Notes under the pieces: model-generated
The model's database searches: none
The model's input: only the letters and a program-made list of their open reading frames with translations
What the model was told of the DNA's origin: nothing
IMG/VR virus record: IMGVR_UViG_3300018080_000129
Coordinates: 1-64,000 of that record
Origin: a virus
DNA: 64,000 bases
Strand: one strand, 5' to 3'
Shown: piece by piece, positions 27,505-35,096 of the stretch
How positions within the stretch are numbered: the stretch's first letter is position 1
Layout of the letters: each line of letters starts with the position of its first letter
Translations under genes and position numbers: made by a program

Positions 27505-30237
27505 TTACAATCTCAAGCGGAAACTCCTGATGTAAACATTCAATGCGCCACCGGCACCCGTCTGATAATAGTAGAAATTGGTAGCTACGAAAATCGGAAA
27601 TCTGACACTCAAAAATATCAAGTAAGCAGCACTACCTACCAATCGAACAATTTCTGTTCCAGCAGATTTTGTACGAATGTAAGCAGTCACAGAACTCGAA
27701 TTGATTTCTTCACATCCAAGTTCAGTTTCTGTAGCCATAGAAGGAACGAAATTACTCATGTCAACAGCCGTAACTCCCGTTGCGCTTCCTGCTCCTAAGA
27801 CAAGCCACCAACGCTGATAATTCACTCTGTCCCCGTCTTGACGAAATTCATACAGATTGCTGCCAGAATCATTGTAAACTGTCCCAATCAAACGTTTCTT
27901 GGTATATCCGCTTGGCATTGTAGGTGAAGTAGCTGATGTAGAAAACAATCCTGCAACTGCTCCAGAAGTTGGATTCTTGATGACCCAAATGTAATACCAT
28001 GTCGAGCTTGCTTCAGAACCCGTATCCAATCCATTGGCACCGCTTGCTGTGATGTCCACAGTCAAATTGCTCGTTGTCTTGATTGTTCCATCCAAGTCAT
28101 CGTTGATACAAATAAGACCTTTCTTGATGTCCACCTGATACGTTGGATTTGTCTGGTTGCTGAAAATCTCAAGCCCAAAGAATGAACCAAAGAACGAACC
28201 TTCAGCACCAAAATCAGACAACAAAGCAAAACGGTTCGCAGCATCAGCACCTTCATCTTGAGCCGCTACAAATGCGTCGGCACCATCATTGGTAACATCG
28301 CTGTGATAACTCAAATCATGTGCCGTAAGCTCCGTGTCTCCATTCATCACCCTGAAGATGAGCTTGTCGTTCAGATTTGCTCCGACCGCCAACGTCACTG
28401 TTGTGGAATTTGTTTCGGTATAGTCATCGCCCACTTCAAGCAAGACACCATTCTTGAAAACAAGCAAACAATGAGTGCCGACAATGTAGGTTCCGCTCAG
28501 ATTGAAAACCGTCTGACCACCCGTCGCCGTATGCTTCTCATAAAGCCCAACCACTCCTGCATCGTTGGCTCCGACCGTCAAAACGGTAACACGCTCATTC
28601 AAAGCCCTTCCTGAATTGAATGTGATGGTATCAGAGTCTGTCTCCACATAGTCATTGCCGCCGCCAACCGTCTGCAAAATACCACCCGAATAGACAAGGA
28701 TGTCATCATAGCCCGGACGATACGTGAAATTCAGATTGTAAACCGTCTGTCCTGCCGTGGATGTGAAATCCTGTCTCGCCGTAATGACGTTCTTGGCACC
28801 ACCTGAGAACTGCATGAAAACAACTTCATCACCCGCGCCCAATCCGGCATTGAAAGTGACCGTATCCGAATCAGTCTCCTGATAATCGTTCGAAGCCCCT
28901 ATCGTCTGCCTGTTCCCGTTTCGATAAACCTGCAAAGCATTTTTGCCAATATCGTAAACACTCGAAAGGTCAAAAACCGTCTGGCCTGCCGTCGCTACAT
29001 GACGCTCATAAATCGTTGGTGCGCCAGTGCCTACACAACAAACCTCTATCCAGCTTGTACCATTGTCCACGAAAAGATGCTGCGTGTCCGTAGTACGATA
29101 CCACAAGCCTGAAAGAGAAGAAGCTGGTCTGTTCGTCAAAAGACCTTCACTGTAATGGCCGTGGTCATCCAACGTTTCAAGAGCTTTTTGAACCGTATTA
29201 TCAGCGGCTGAAAGGAGATGGTCAAAATTGCTTGTATTCGTCGATATATTAGCCGCCGTGCCCGTCACACCAGCCTCGGTATCTCCAAAGGGAACCCGAA
29301 AAATCAGGACATCCCCCGCATCCGCTCCAGCCGTCAGCGTAACTCTCTGATTGTTCGTTTCCGCATAGTCATCCGTGATGGTGAGAAGCTGTCCATTCTT
29401 GAAAACAAGAAGCACATGAGTGCCCGACACGTAAGCTCCAGCCAAATCAAAGACTGTCTGGCCCTGAGTGGCAACATGCTTTTCGTAGAGAGCCACCGTT
29501 CCAGCATCATTGGCTCCTACTCTCAAGACGGCAATCTGCTCGTTCAAAGCACGACCAGAATTGAACGTGATTGTATCCGCATCCGTCTCTACGTAGTCAT
29601 AGCTGGCACCTACTCTCTGAAGGACGCCAGACGAGTAAACCAAAATGTCATTATAGCCGGTACGATAGGTAAAGTTCAAATCGAATGCTGTCTGACCACC
29701 CGTTGCCGTGAAATCCTGTCTGGCTGTCACGACGTTTTTCGAGCCACCCGAAAACTGGATGAAAATGACTTCATCGCCCACGTCCAAGCCGTTAGCAAAC
29801 GTGACAACCAATGTGCTCGTTTCAGTGTATTCCTGATTGACCGTCTGCCTGTTGCCATTACGATAGACCTGGAGAGCATCTTCATCTTTGTTGTAATGGC
29901 TGGACAGGGTGAAAACAGTCTGATTCGCAGTCGCCACATGCCGCTCATAGATGACTGGAGCACCCGTGCCGATAGCGCAAACTTCCACCCACTGCGAACC
30001 ATTGTCCACAAAAAGTTGCTCGGTATCCGTGCAACGATACCAGAAGCCATCATTGCCGTAAGCGGGCCGGTTCGTCAGCAAACCTTCAGAATAACGAGCA
30101 CCAAGCGCAATATCAATTCCCTTCAAATGCGCACTTACCTTGTTGGATGCTTCCAATCCAACAGGCGAAGGCGTATAGTATGAAGGAGAGTAGTCGTAGC
30201 CTACTTTGGTTGCTCGATTAGAACCTCTCAGTCCCAT
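27505..30237 (-). CDS. Large repetitive tail fibre (910 aa)
   Basis: Residues about 45-350 and 355-680 are two copies of one long unit. Each begins with a YSEGLLTNRPA..TDT..LFVDNG module and continues with beta repeats of the type TVFDL..Y..G..ALQVYRNG, YVETD and DTITFNSGRALNE. The last 220 residues are the domain found alone in the four downstream paralogues. Such beta-rich repeats form elongated trimeric fibres. It probably anchors the receptor-binding complex (inference). Confidence 0.85.
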   Translation of the reverse strand: MGLRGSNRATKVGYDYSPSYYTPSPVGLEASNKVSAHLKGIDIALGARYSEGLLTNRPAYGNDGFWYRCTDTEQLFVDNGSQWVEVCAIGTGAPVIYERHVATANQTVFTLSSHYNKDEDALQVYRNGNRQTVNQEYTETSTLVVTFANGLDVGDEVIFIQFSGGSKNVVTARQDFTATGGQTAFDLNFTYRTGYNDILVYSSGVLQRVGASYDYVETDADTITFNSGRALNEQIAVLRVGANDAGTVALYEKHVATQGQTVFDLAGAYVSGTHVLLVFKNGQLLTITDDYAETNNQRVTLTAGADAGDVLIFRVPFGDTEAGVTGTAANISTNTSNFDHLLSAADNTVQKALETLDDHGHYSEGLLTNRPASSLSGLWYRTTDTQHLFVDNGTSWIEVCCVGTGAPTIYERHVATAGQTVFDLSSVYDIGKNALQVYRNGNRQTIGASNDYQETDSDTVTFNAGLGAGDEVVFMQFSGGAKNVITARQDFTSTAGQTVYNLNFTYRPGYDDILVYSGGILQTVGGGNDYVETDSDTITFNSGRALNERVTVLTVGANDAGVVGLYEKHTATGGQTVFNLSGTYIVGTHCLLVFKNGVLLEVGDDYTETNSTTVTLAVGANLNDKLIFRVMNGDTELTAHDLSYHSDVTNDGADAFVAAQDEGADAANRFALLSDFGAEGSFFGSFFGLEIFSNQTNPTYQVDIKKGLICINDDLDGTIKTTSNLTVDITASGANGLDTGSEASSTWYYIWVIKNPTSGAVAGLFSTSATSPTMPSGYTKKRLIGTVYNDSGSNLYEFRQDGDRVNYQRWWLVLGAGSATGVTAVDMSNFVPSMATETELGCEEINSSSVTAYIRTKSAGTEIVRLVGSAAYLIFLSVRFPIFVATNFYYYQTGAGGALNVYIRSFRLRL

Positions 30238-30265
30238 GATAAGCTCTCCTCGTCTTTGAAATCAA

Positions 30266-31741
30266 CTATTCTTTCGCTGCTGCATTTACGAGTTCATATT
30301 CTCCATCCTGTGGGACTTCTTCTTCAGTCGTGTACTCATAAGCTTCGCCCAAAATCGCTTCTTCCCAATCATGTACGACCTGCTTGATGTCAAATCTCTC
30401 GTTGACCGTCTTTACAGCCCCTTCGACAAGCTGACTACATTTATCTGGATTGTCAAGCAAGGCTATAATCTGCTCGTACCATTCATCTTCTGAATCCACA
30501 AGAATGCCATTCTGCCCGCTTACGATGTCTTCCATAAATGGACTCACATTGCTGGCAATCGTCGGCACTCCGGCAGCCGTATACTCCAGCCACTTGATAT
30601 TACTCTTGGCCGCGTTGAAGTTTGTACCGGCAAGCGGAGCCACGCCGCATTCCGCTTTTGTCTCTTTCGTCATTTCAACATAGGTCTCGACTTCCTTGAA
30701 ATCCATGAACTCAATGCGACCCTTCCACCATACCTTCAGCGGGTCTGCAAGATGCCGTTTGATGATGGTCGGCATGTTTCCGTAGATAAGAAGCCGCACA
30801 TCTTCGCGCTCCTGAAGAACCCTGTCGATGGCTCCCACACATTCCATCCAGTCTCTGTCATGGGTGCCGCTCCCCATCCACAGAATCCGCTTGAAATTGT
30901 CATCACTACCCTGAAACTTCGCAGGGTAGCCGTCATTCAAATCAATGGCGTTCGGAATCACAAGCGTCTTATCAGGACATTTCAATCGCGTCTTGAGAAT
31001 CTCCGTAGTCGTTGTCACCACATCACAGAGCCTCATGGTTCCCGCAGCCGCCTTGTACTGGTCGGCGCGGATATACCGAGCCGCAGGATTATCATCGGGC
31101 AAGTCAAAGATGTCATCGTCGATGTCATAGACAATCCGCTTTCCGCTTCTCTTGAGCCGTTCTATCGTGTAATACTCGCGCCAGTTGCAGAGTCGCTGGA
31201 CAACAAGTATGTCATATTCTTCAAGGAACTCGTAGACAAGCTCTGATTCAGCTATGTCGATGTAGAGCGCATCCTGATTCATGTATCGAGAAGGCACGGT
31301 CATGCGCCAGTATCCGCATCCGCTCCTGTCCTTGAGGAACATCAGCTTCTTCCTGCCGCCTGAAACGTCATTGATAGCTCTCTCGATGATTTCGGTAGCC
31401 ATGCGATGCAGCGTGAAGCCGACAGGAAGCGTTCCAACAGAAGCTTGCAAGCTCTTTTCCTTGACCTGCTCCTGAAAAAGTTTCTTGGCAACCTTGTCGG
31501 CCAACTTGTAATCCTCTTCGTTCAGAACCTGTATCCCGTTATCCCAAATGATTCCGTAAATGCCTTTTCTCATCTTGTAGTTTTCAATTATCCTTGCGCC
31601 CGTCAACAGCTTGATAACGACGTAAGGCAACTGCTGTATCTTTGCGGCAGGAGGCATTGGGGCCGATGTTCCATGAATCCTGCTCTCATGTTTCTCTCGC
31701 TTCCTGCGCTTGTTCTTTCTGCCTTTACTCTTGCTGCTCAT
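30266..31741 (-). CDS. Glycosyltransferase, GT4-like (491 aa)
   Basis: ATG 31741 (MSSKSKGRKNKRRKREK) is favoured by AAGGAG eight bases upstream. After a very basic N-terminal tail the protein has GT-B features: RIVYDIDDDIFDLPDDNP, VIPNAIDL, KRILWMGSGTHDRDW, and a donor-site region KWLEYTAAGVPTIASNVSPF with the E-x7-E pattern partly kept. Lying among fibre genes, it may glycosylate phage fibres or host receptors. Sugar unknown. Confidence 0.85.
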   Translation of the reverse strand: MSSKSKGRKNKRRKREKHESRIHGTSAPMPPAAKIQQLPYVVIKLLTGARIIENYKMRKGIYGIIWDNGIQVLNEEDYKLADKVAKKLFQEQVKEKSLQASVGTLPVGFTLHRMATEIIERAINDVSGGRKKLMFLKDRSGCGYWRMTVPSRYMNQDALYIDIAESELVYEFLEEYDILVVQRLCNWREYYTIERLKRSGKRIVYDIDDDIFDLPDDNPAARYIRADQYKAAAGTMRLCDVVTTTTEILKTRLKCPDKTLVIPNAIDLNDGYPAKFQGSDDNFKRILWMGSGTHDRDWMECVGAIDRVLQEREDVRLLIYGNMPTIIKRHLADPLKVWWKGRIEFMDFKEVETYVEMTKETKAECGVAPLAGTNFNAAKSNIKWLEYTAAGVPTIASNVSPFMEDIVSGQNGILVDSEDEWYEQIIALLDNPDKCSQLVEGAVKTVNERFDIKQVVHDWEEAILGEAYEYTTEEEVPQDGEYELVNAAAKE

Positions 31742-31782
31742 TTCATATTCTCCTTCCATAAGGAAGTATAGTTCGTCAACAG

Positions 31783-32016
31783 TTACTCCGTCTTTGCGGC
31801 AGCCAAATCAATTGCCTCGACAGAACCGCCAGAAACAGGATAGTAACTGACAGCATTGCAAGAACCGTTGGAACAAGGAACAACAATCACATCGTTGTTC
31901 GGGCCACCATAAGATAACTCCGTATTCACATTCACATCCTGCTGAAAAGTATCACAAGCATCACAACAAAAATCAGCAAGATGCGATTCTATCCGAATGT
32001 TTTCTGCTCTGACCAT
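31783..32016 (-). CDS. Small Cys-containing protein (77 aa)
   Basis: Starts MVRAENIRIESHLADFCCDACDTF. It has CCDAC, then two later Cys (PCSNGSCN), enough for a metal site. It has a beta-rich Gly/Asn composition like tail proteins. It lies between a tail protein and the glycosyltransferase. Function unknown. Confidence 0.65.
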   Translation of the reverse strand: MVRAENIRIESHLADFCCDACDTFQQDVNVNTELSYGGPNNDVIVVPCSNGSCNAVSYYPVSGGSVEAIDLAAAKTE

Positions 32017-32028
32017 CTGATTCTCTCC

Positions 32029-33048
32029 TTAATACTCAGCATCAAGCTCAACATTATCCGCGTTGGCCTGTGTTACACCTGTTGCACTTGCTTGTTGTTG
32101 CTGAATGATTGATTGTGGGTCTTTTCCAATAACAGCGTAATTGCTTACTTGTACGAGACCCGACCAACCTCCAACAGTAACCGTAGGCGTTGCTCTCATT
32201 GGATGAATAAGCATACAATGATAAGCCCAATTGTTAATCAAGTTATACGAGCTTTTCTGAAGCTGCAAATATTCCTGATAGTACCTGAAACACAAAGTCT
32301 TTTCTTGGTCAATATGCCGCTGGTCAAATTCCGTTGCGATTTCTCCCTCTTCGACTTGAACCTGAGAAATATCCGTATTCCCCGTGCCCCCCCAAGCAAA
32401 ACCACCAGACTGTCCAAGACGAGCATCGAAACCAGCACCAGCTTGAAAGAAAATATCCAGCCACAATACACTGTCATTGTTGGTGCCCAATGTCTTTCCT
32501 GAAATCGAAGGGACAGATACGTTCTCAAGGGTACATTTTTGCCATGAAGTGGTCAAAGTAAATTCTTTGTAGCCAAAACCACTGACGATGCTCGAAGGAG
32601 AACCACCTGTACCAAAATACTGAGCCAACTCAACCACTATTTTCTTGCTTCCAATTGTTGACCTTGCATAGAATGAAAAACTCGCCGTTCTACCTGCAAG
32701 CGTCCTTACATCTTCCATACTCTGCCGAAGCTGATGATAGGAATTGACTCCCAAAGAAGCTCCTGCGGTTGAGTTCGCCATCCTCCAAAAATAGGTCGGC
32801 TCGTTTGGAACATCTGTCTGACCTACTGTAAAAGCCTGACGAGAAATAGTACCAGCAGCACTTGTTCCTCCGTGCGCATAGGCCCAATAAACATATCTGT
32901 CTGCATTATACACCGTGTTGTTAGCACCACCGGCAACCGCAAAACTTGTGTCACGCTGCCAAATGTCAAAATCACCATTGATAATCCGATTCTTGAAATT
33001 CAACAAAGCTGATGGTCTAACTTGGTCAGCAGCAAGCGAATGTGCCAT
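32029..33048 (-). CDS. Tail protein with carbohydrate-binding-type domain (339 aa)
   Basis: ATG 33048 (MAHSLAADQVRPSALLNF). The N-terminal NRIINGDFDIWQRDTSF, then YNADRYVY..., is the usual start of a jelly-roll carbohydrate-binding domain in phage and prophage tail proteins (about 20-220). QVQVEEGEIATEFDQRH closes the domain. The last 80 residues are distinct. Probably binds a surface glycan. Confidence 0.8.
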   Translation of the reverse strand: MAHSLAADQVRPSALLNFKNRIINGDFDIWQRDTSFAVAGGANNTVYNADRYVYWAYAHGGTSAAGTISRQAFTVGQTDVPNEPTYFWRMANSTAGASLGVNSYHQLRQSMEDVRTLAGRTASFSFYARSTIGSKKIVVELAQYFGTGGSPSSIVSGFGYKEFTLTTSWQKCTLENVSVPSISGKTLGTNNDSVLWLDIFFQAGAGFDARLGQSGGFAWGGTGNTDISQVQVEEGEIATEFDQRHIDQEKTLCFRYYQEYLQLQKSSYNLINNWAYHCMLIHPMRATPTVTVGGWSGLVQVSNYAVIGKDPQSIIQQQQASATGVTQANADNVELDAEY

Positions 33049-33140
33049 TCTTGTTTCTCCTTGCACCTAATCACACGGATACCCTAAAGATTCCCGTCAA
33101 AACAAACCTTCAAACGGGAACCTGTCTCCGTCCGCAACGA

Positions 33141-33362
33141 TTACAACTGCTCAATTTCGTGCGTACTCGTATTGTATTTGTAGTTCGGGTTGCCGTCGAT
33201 GTCCATCAGGTCATTCGGAATCTCGCTGTCGAACCCGACCGTGACATCCATACCCGACATAGCATCCCAACGAGCACGTTCCGTCTCATCCACAAAACCG
33301 GCTTCAAGAATCTTGTCATTGTCGCCAGTGTCATAACGAGCATACCATTGTGCCATTGTCAC
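33141..33362 (-). CDS. Unknown protein (73 aa)
   Basis: Starts MTMAQWYARYDTGDNDKIL; a second Met three codons in is also possible. AGGAGGAAAG precedes it. It contains DVTVGFDSEIPNDLMDIDG. Small acidic tail-region protein with no recognised family. Confidence 0.65.
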   Translation of the reverse strand: MTMAQWYARYDTGDNDKILEAGFVDETERARWDAMSGMDVTVGFDSEIPNDLMDIDGNPNYKYNTSTHEIEQL

Positions 33363-33463
33363 TTTCCTCCTGCTCTAAAAATGTGAGATATAAGACCGCT
33401 TGGGTGGGAGTCTTGAGATAGACCGTGGGTGTGCTGATAAACAACCATGCCAACATCCGTCAT
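33359..33463 (-). CDS. Candidate small protein (34 aa)
   Basis: ATG 33463 follows GGGAGACTTGG. The product MTDVGMVVYQHTHGLSQDS ends AGGK, with the stop overlapping the next gene start and supplying its ribosome site. A hairpin GAGTCAG..CTGACTC lies just upstream. It fills an otherwise empty gap, so a coupled leader or a real peptide is plausible. Confidence 0.45.
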   Translation of the reverse strand: MTDVGMVVYQHTHGLSQDSHPSGLISHIFRAGGK

Positions 33464-33540
33464 TCCAAGTCTCCCTACGGCAGAGTCAGAAAAACCTGAC
33501 TCGCCCTGCTCCCGAAAGAAGCAAAGCTACCGCACATTAC

Positions 33541-34656
33541 TCAAAGGGCCTCTGCCAATCCTTTCTCGATTTTCTCAACACAACACTTGAGAGAGAAACA
33601 ATCCCTCTCAACCAACTCCCTCGACTTCTTCCTGAACTCTTCTGTTTTCCCTCCTTTCATCTCATCGTATATTTTCCTGAGCATCCTGTCCACATCCTCA
33701 GGGTCTTCCATCCGGCAGTGGAACAAGGCTCCATTTGTACCTTCTCTCGCCAGAACCGGACATCCACAAGCCGAAGCCTCCAAAACCGTCCTCGTATCGT
33801 CACAAGATGGCGTTACCAGCAAATCTGCCGCCCGATGCACCGAAGCAATATCGCTGTGGACGGTGTGGAAATCGCCAATCGTATGACGCAACTCATTGCT
33901 GACCCCATGCACAATGGAATTCCAAGGATGCCGCAAATCCGTCACTTCCTCCCGTGGAATTGCATACATGTGTATCCTTGAGCCAGTATCCATGCAAAAC
34001 TTTCTCGCGCCGTGAAGTATCTGAAACGGGTCTTTGAAAGCCGTATAACGCCAATGGTCGGCAAAGGTGATGTTCAACCCTCCCTTGTCCGCTGGCTTCA
34101 GATACTTGGCTTTGTCTCCCTCTGGCACAAACTTCTCTAAGTCGCAGAAGTGATTGCCGAGGATAACGTTCCTGAAATACGGTTCCCAATAGGGCTGATG
34201 CCGTTTCCAGAGCGTTATGGCAGCCTTCAGCCACGAGCGTGTTGCAATCTGGACTATGAGTCCCCAAGAGCCAAAGAACGGATTCGCTGCTTCCAGCTTC
34301 TGCTTTCTAATCTCTTCGCTTGCCGAAACCTCTCTCATTATCTGAGAGTACAGCGTATATTCCGGCATTCCGTGGGCGAAATAAACTGTCGGTCTCGAAC
34401 CTTCTATCTGCCCCGGTATTCCCGTGTGAAGAAAGTGGATGTCCGCTCTTGCCGCCCACTTCAAATCGGCTAACGGAATTCCCCTTTCTTCCTTATCCTT
34501 CGTCGGTTCCCCTGAGCCGGTCACAATGCCCGTGACATCTATCATGCGGGCGTCCCAACTCAGGTACTCAATCTGACCCTTGCAAATCTCTCTGGTCGTT
34601 TCGTACAAGCCGCTACGATGCTTCGCTACCTGAACAAAGTGAGCGATTTTCAACAT
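33541..34656 (-). CDS. Glycosyltransferase, GT-B fold (371 aa)
   Basis: Starts MLKIAHFVQVAKHRSGLYE, a typical GT4 first strand and loop. It contains YFAHGMPEYTL and INITFADHWRYTAFKDPF-like segments, and the C-terminal donor region ADLLVTPSCDDTRTVLEASACGCPVLA with the family Glu in TVLEASA. It differs clearly from the glycosyltransferase at 30266-31741. Probably sugar transfer in the phage or host envelope; substrate unknown. Confidence 0.85.
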   Translation of the reverse strand: MLKIAHFVQVAKHRSGLYETTREICKGQIEYLSWDARMIDVTGIVTGSGEPTKDKEERGIPLADLKWAARADIHFLHTGIPGQIEGSRPTVYFAHGMPEYTLYSQIMREVSASEEIRKQKLEAANPFFGSWGLIVQIATRSWLKAAITLWKRHQPYWEPYFRNVILGNHFCDLEKFVPEGDKAKYLKPADKGGLNITFADHWRYTAFKDPFQILHGARKFCMDTGSRIHMYAIPREEVTDLRHPWNSIVHGVSNELRHTIGDFHTVHSDIASVHRAADLLVTPSCDDTRTVLEASACGCPVLAREGTNGALFHCRMEDPEDVDRMLRKIYDEMKGGKTEEFRKKSRELVERDCFSLKCCVEKIEKGLAEAL

Positions 34657-34657
34657 C

Positions 34658-34993
34658 TCATTTTCCTTTCATATTCATACTGTCCGGCAGTTCTCCTACC
34701 GGAAAATCCTCACCCTCTACTATTATACGCTTTGCAGGCCATCCTTGAGCTTTTAATTTCTCAATTACTGCCGTCGGCTCAATTTTCAAGGAGGGTCTAA
34801 AGACAACGGCATATTTCCCTGTCTTGACAAGCTCCTTTTTTTCCGCGTTGAAAAAATCAATCGCTATTATCGGCTTGCGGCTCGTCCTTAAAAAACGCAC
34901 AGTCAAAATCTTCTGCCGCGCTTCCGCTTGACCGATAATGCAATACTCCTGCCTGAATCTCTGCTCCTTTTCCTTCGTGTCATCTTCTTTCAT
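34658..34993 (-). CDS. Unknown protein (111 aa)
   Basis: Starts MKEDDTKEKEQRFRQEY. The body is alpha-beta (ILTVRFLRTSRKPIIAIDF, KYAVVFRPSLKIEP). It ends one base before the glycosyltransferase start. No family recognised. Confidence 0.65.
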   Translation of the reverse strand: MKEDDTKEKEQRFRQEYCIIGQAEARQKILTVRFLRTSRKPIIAIDFFNAEKKELVKTGKYAVVFRPSLKIEPTAVIEKLKAQGWPAKRIIVEGEDFPVGELPDSMNMKGK

Positions 34994-35001
34994 TTTCTTT
35001 C

Positions 35002-35087
35002 ATCCCACACACTCATGCAGAGTGTGAAATTTCATAATGTAGTTCTTAGGGAGGACTATATTTCAAGTCCTCCCTAAGCTCTTTCCT
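35002..35087 (-). other. Two hairpins between fibre gene and next gene
   Basis: A perfect 13-base-pair stem CTTAGGGAGGACT/AGTCCTCCCTAAG (8-base loop) lies immediately after the long fibre gene, then a smaller stem CACACTC/GAGTGTG. There is no T-run, so it may be an RNA-stabilising or rho-type 3' end rather than an intrinsic terminator. Confidence 0.6.
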
Positions 35088-35096
35088 ACACGACGG

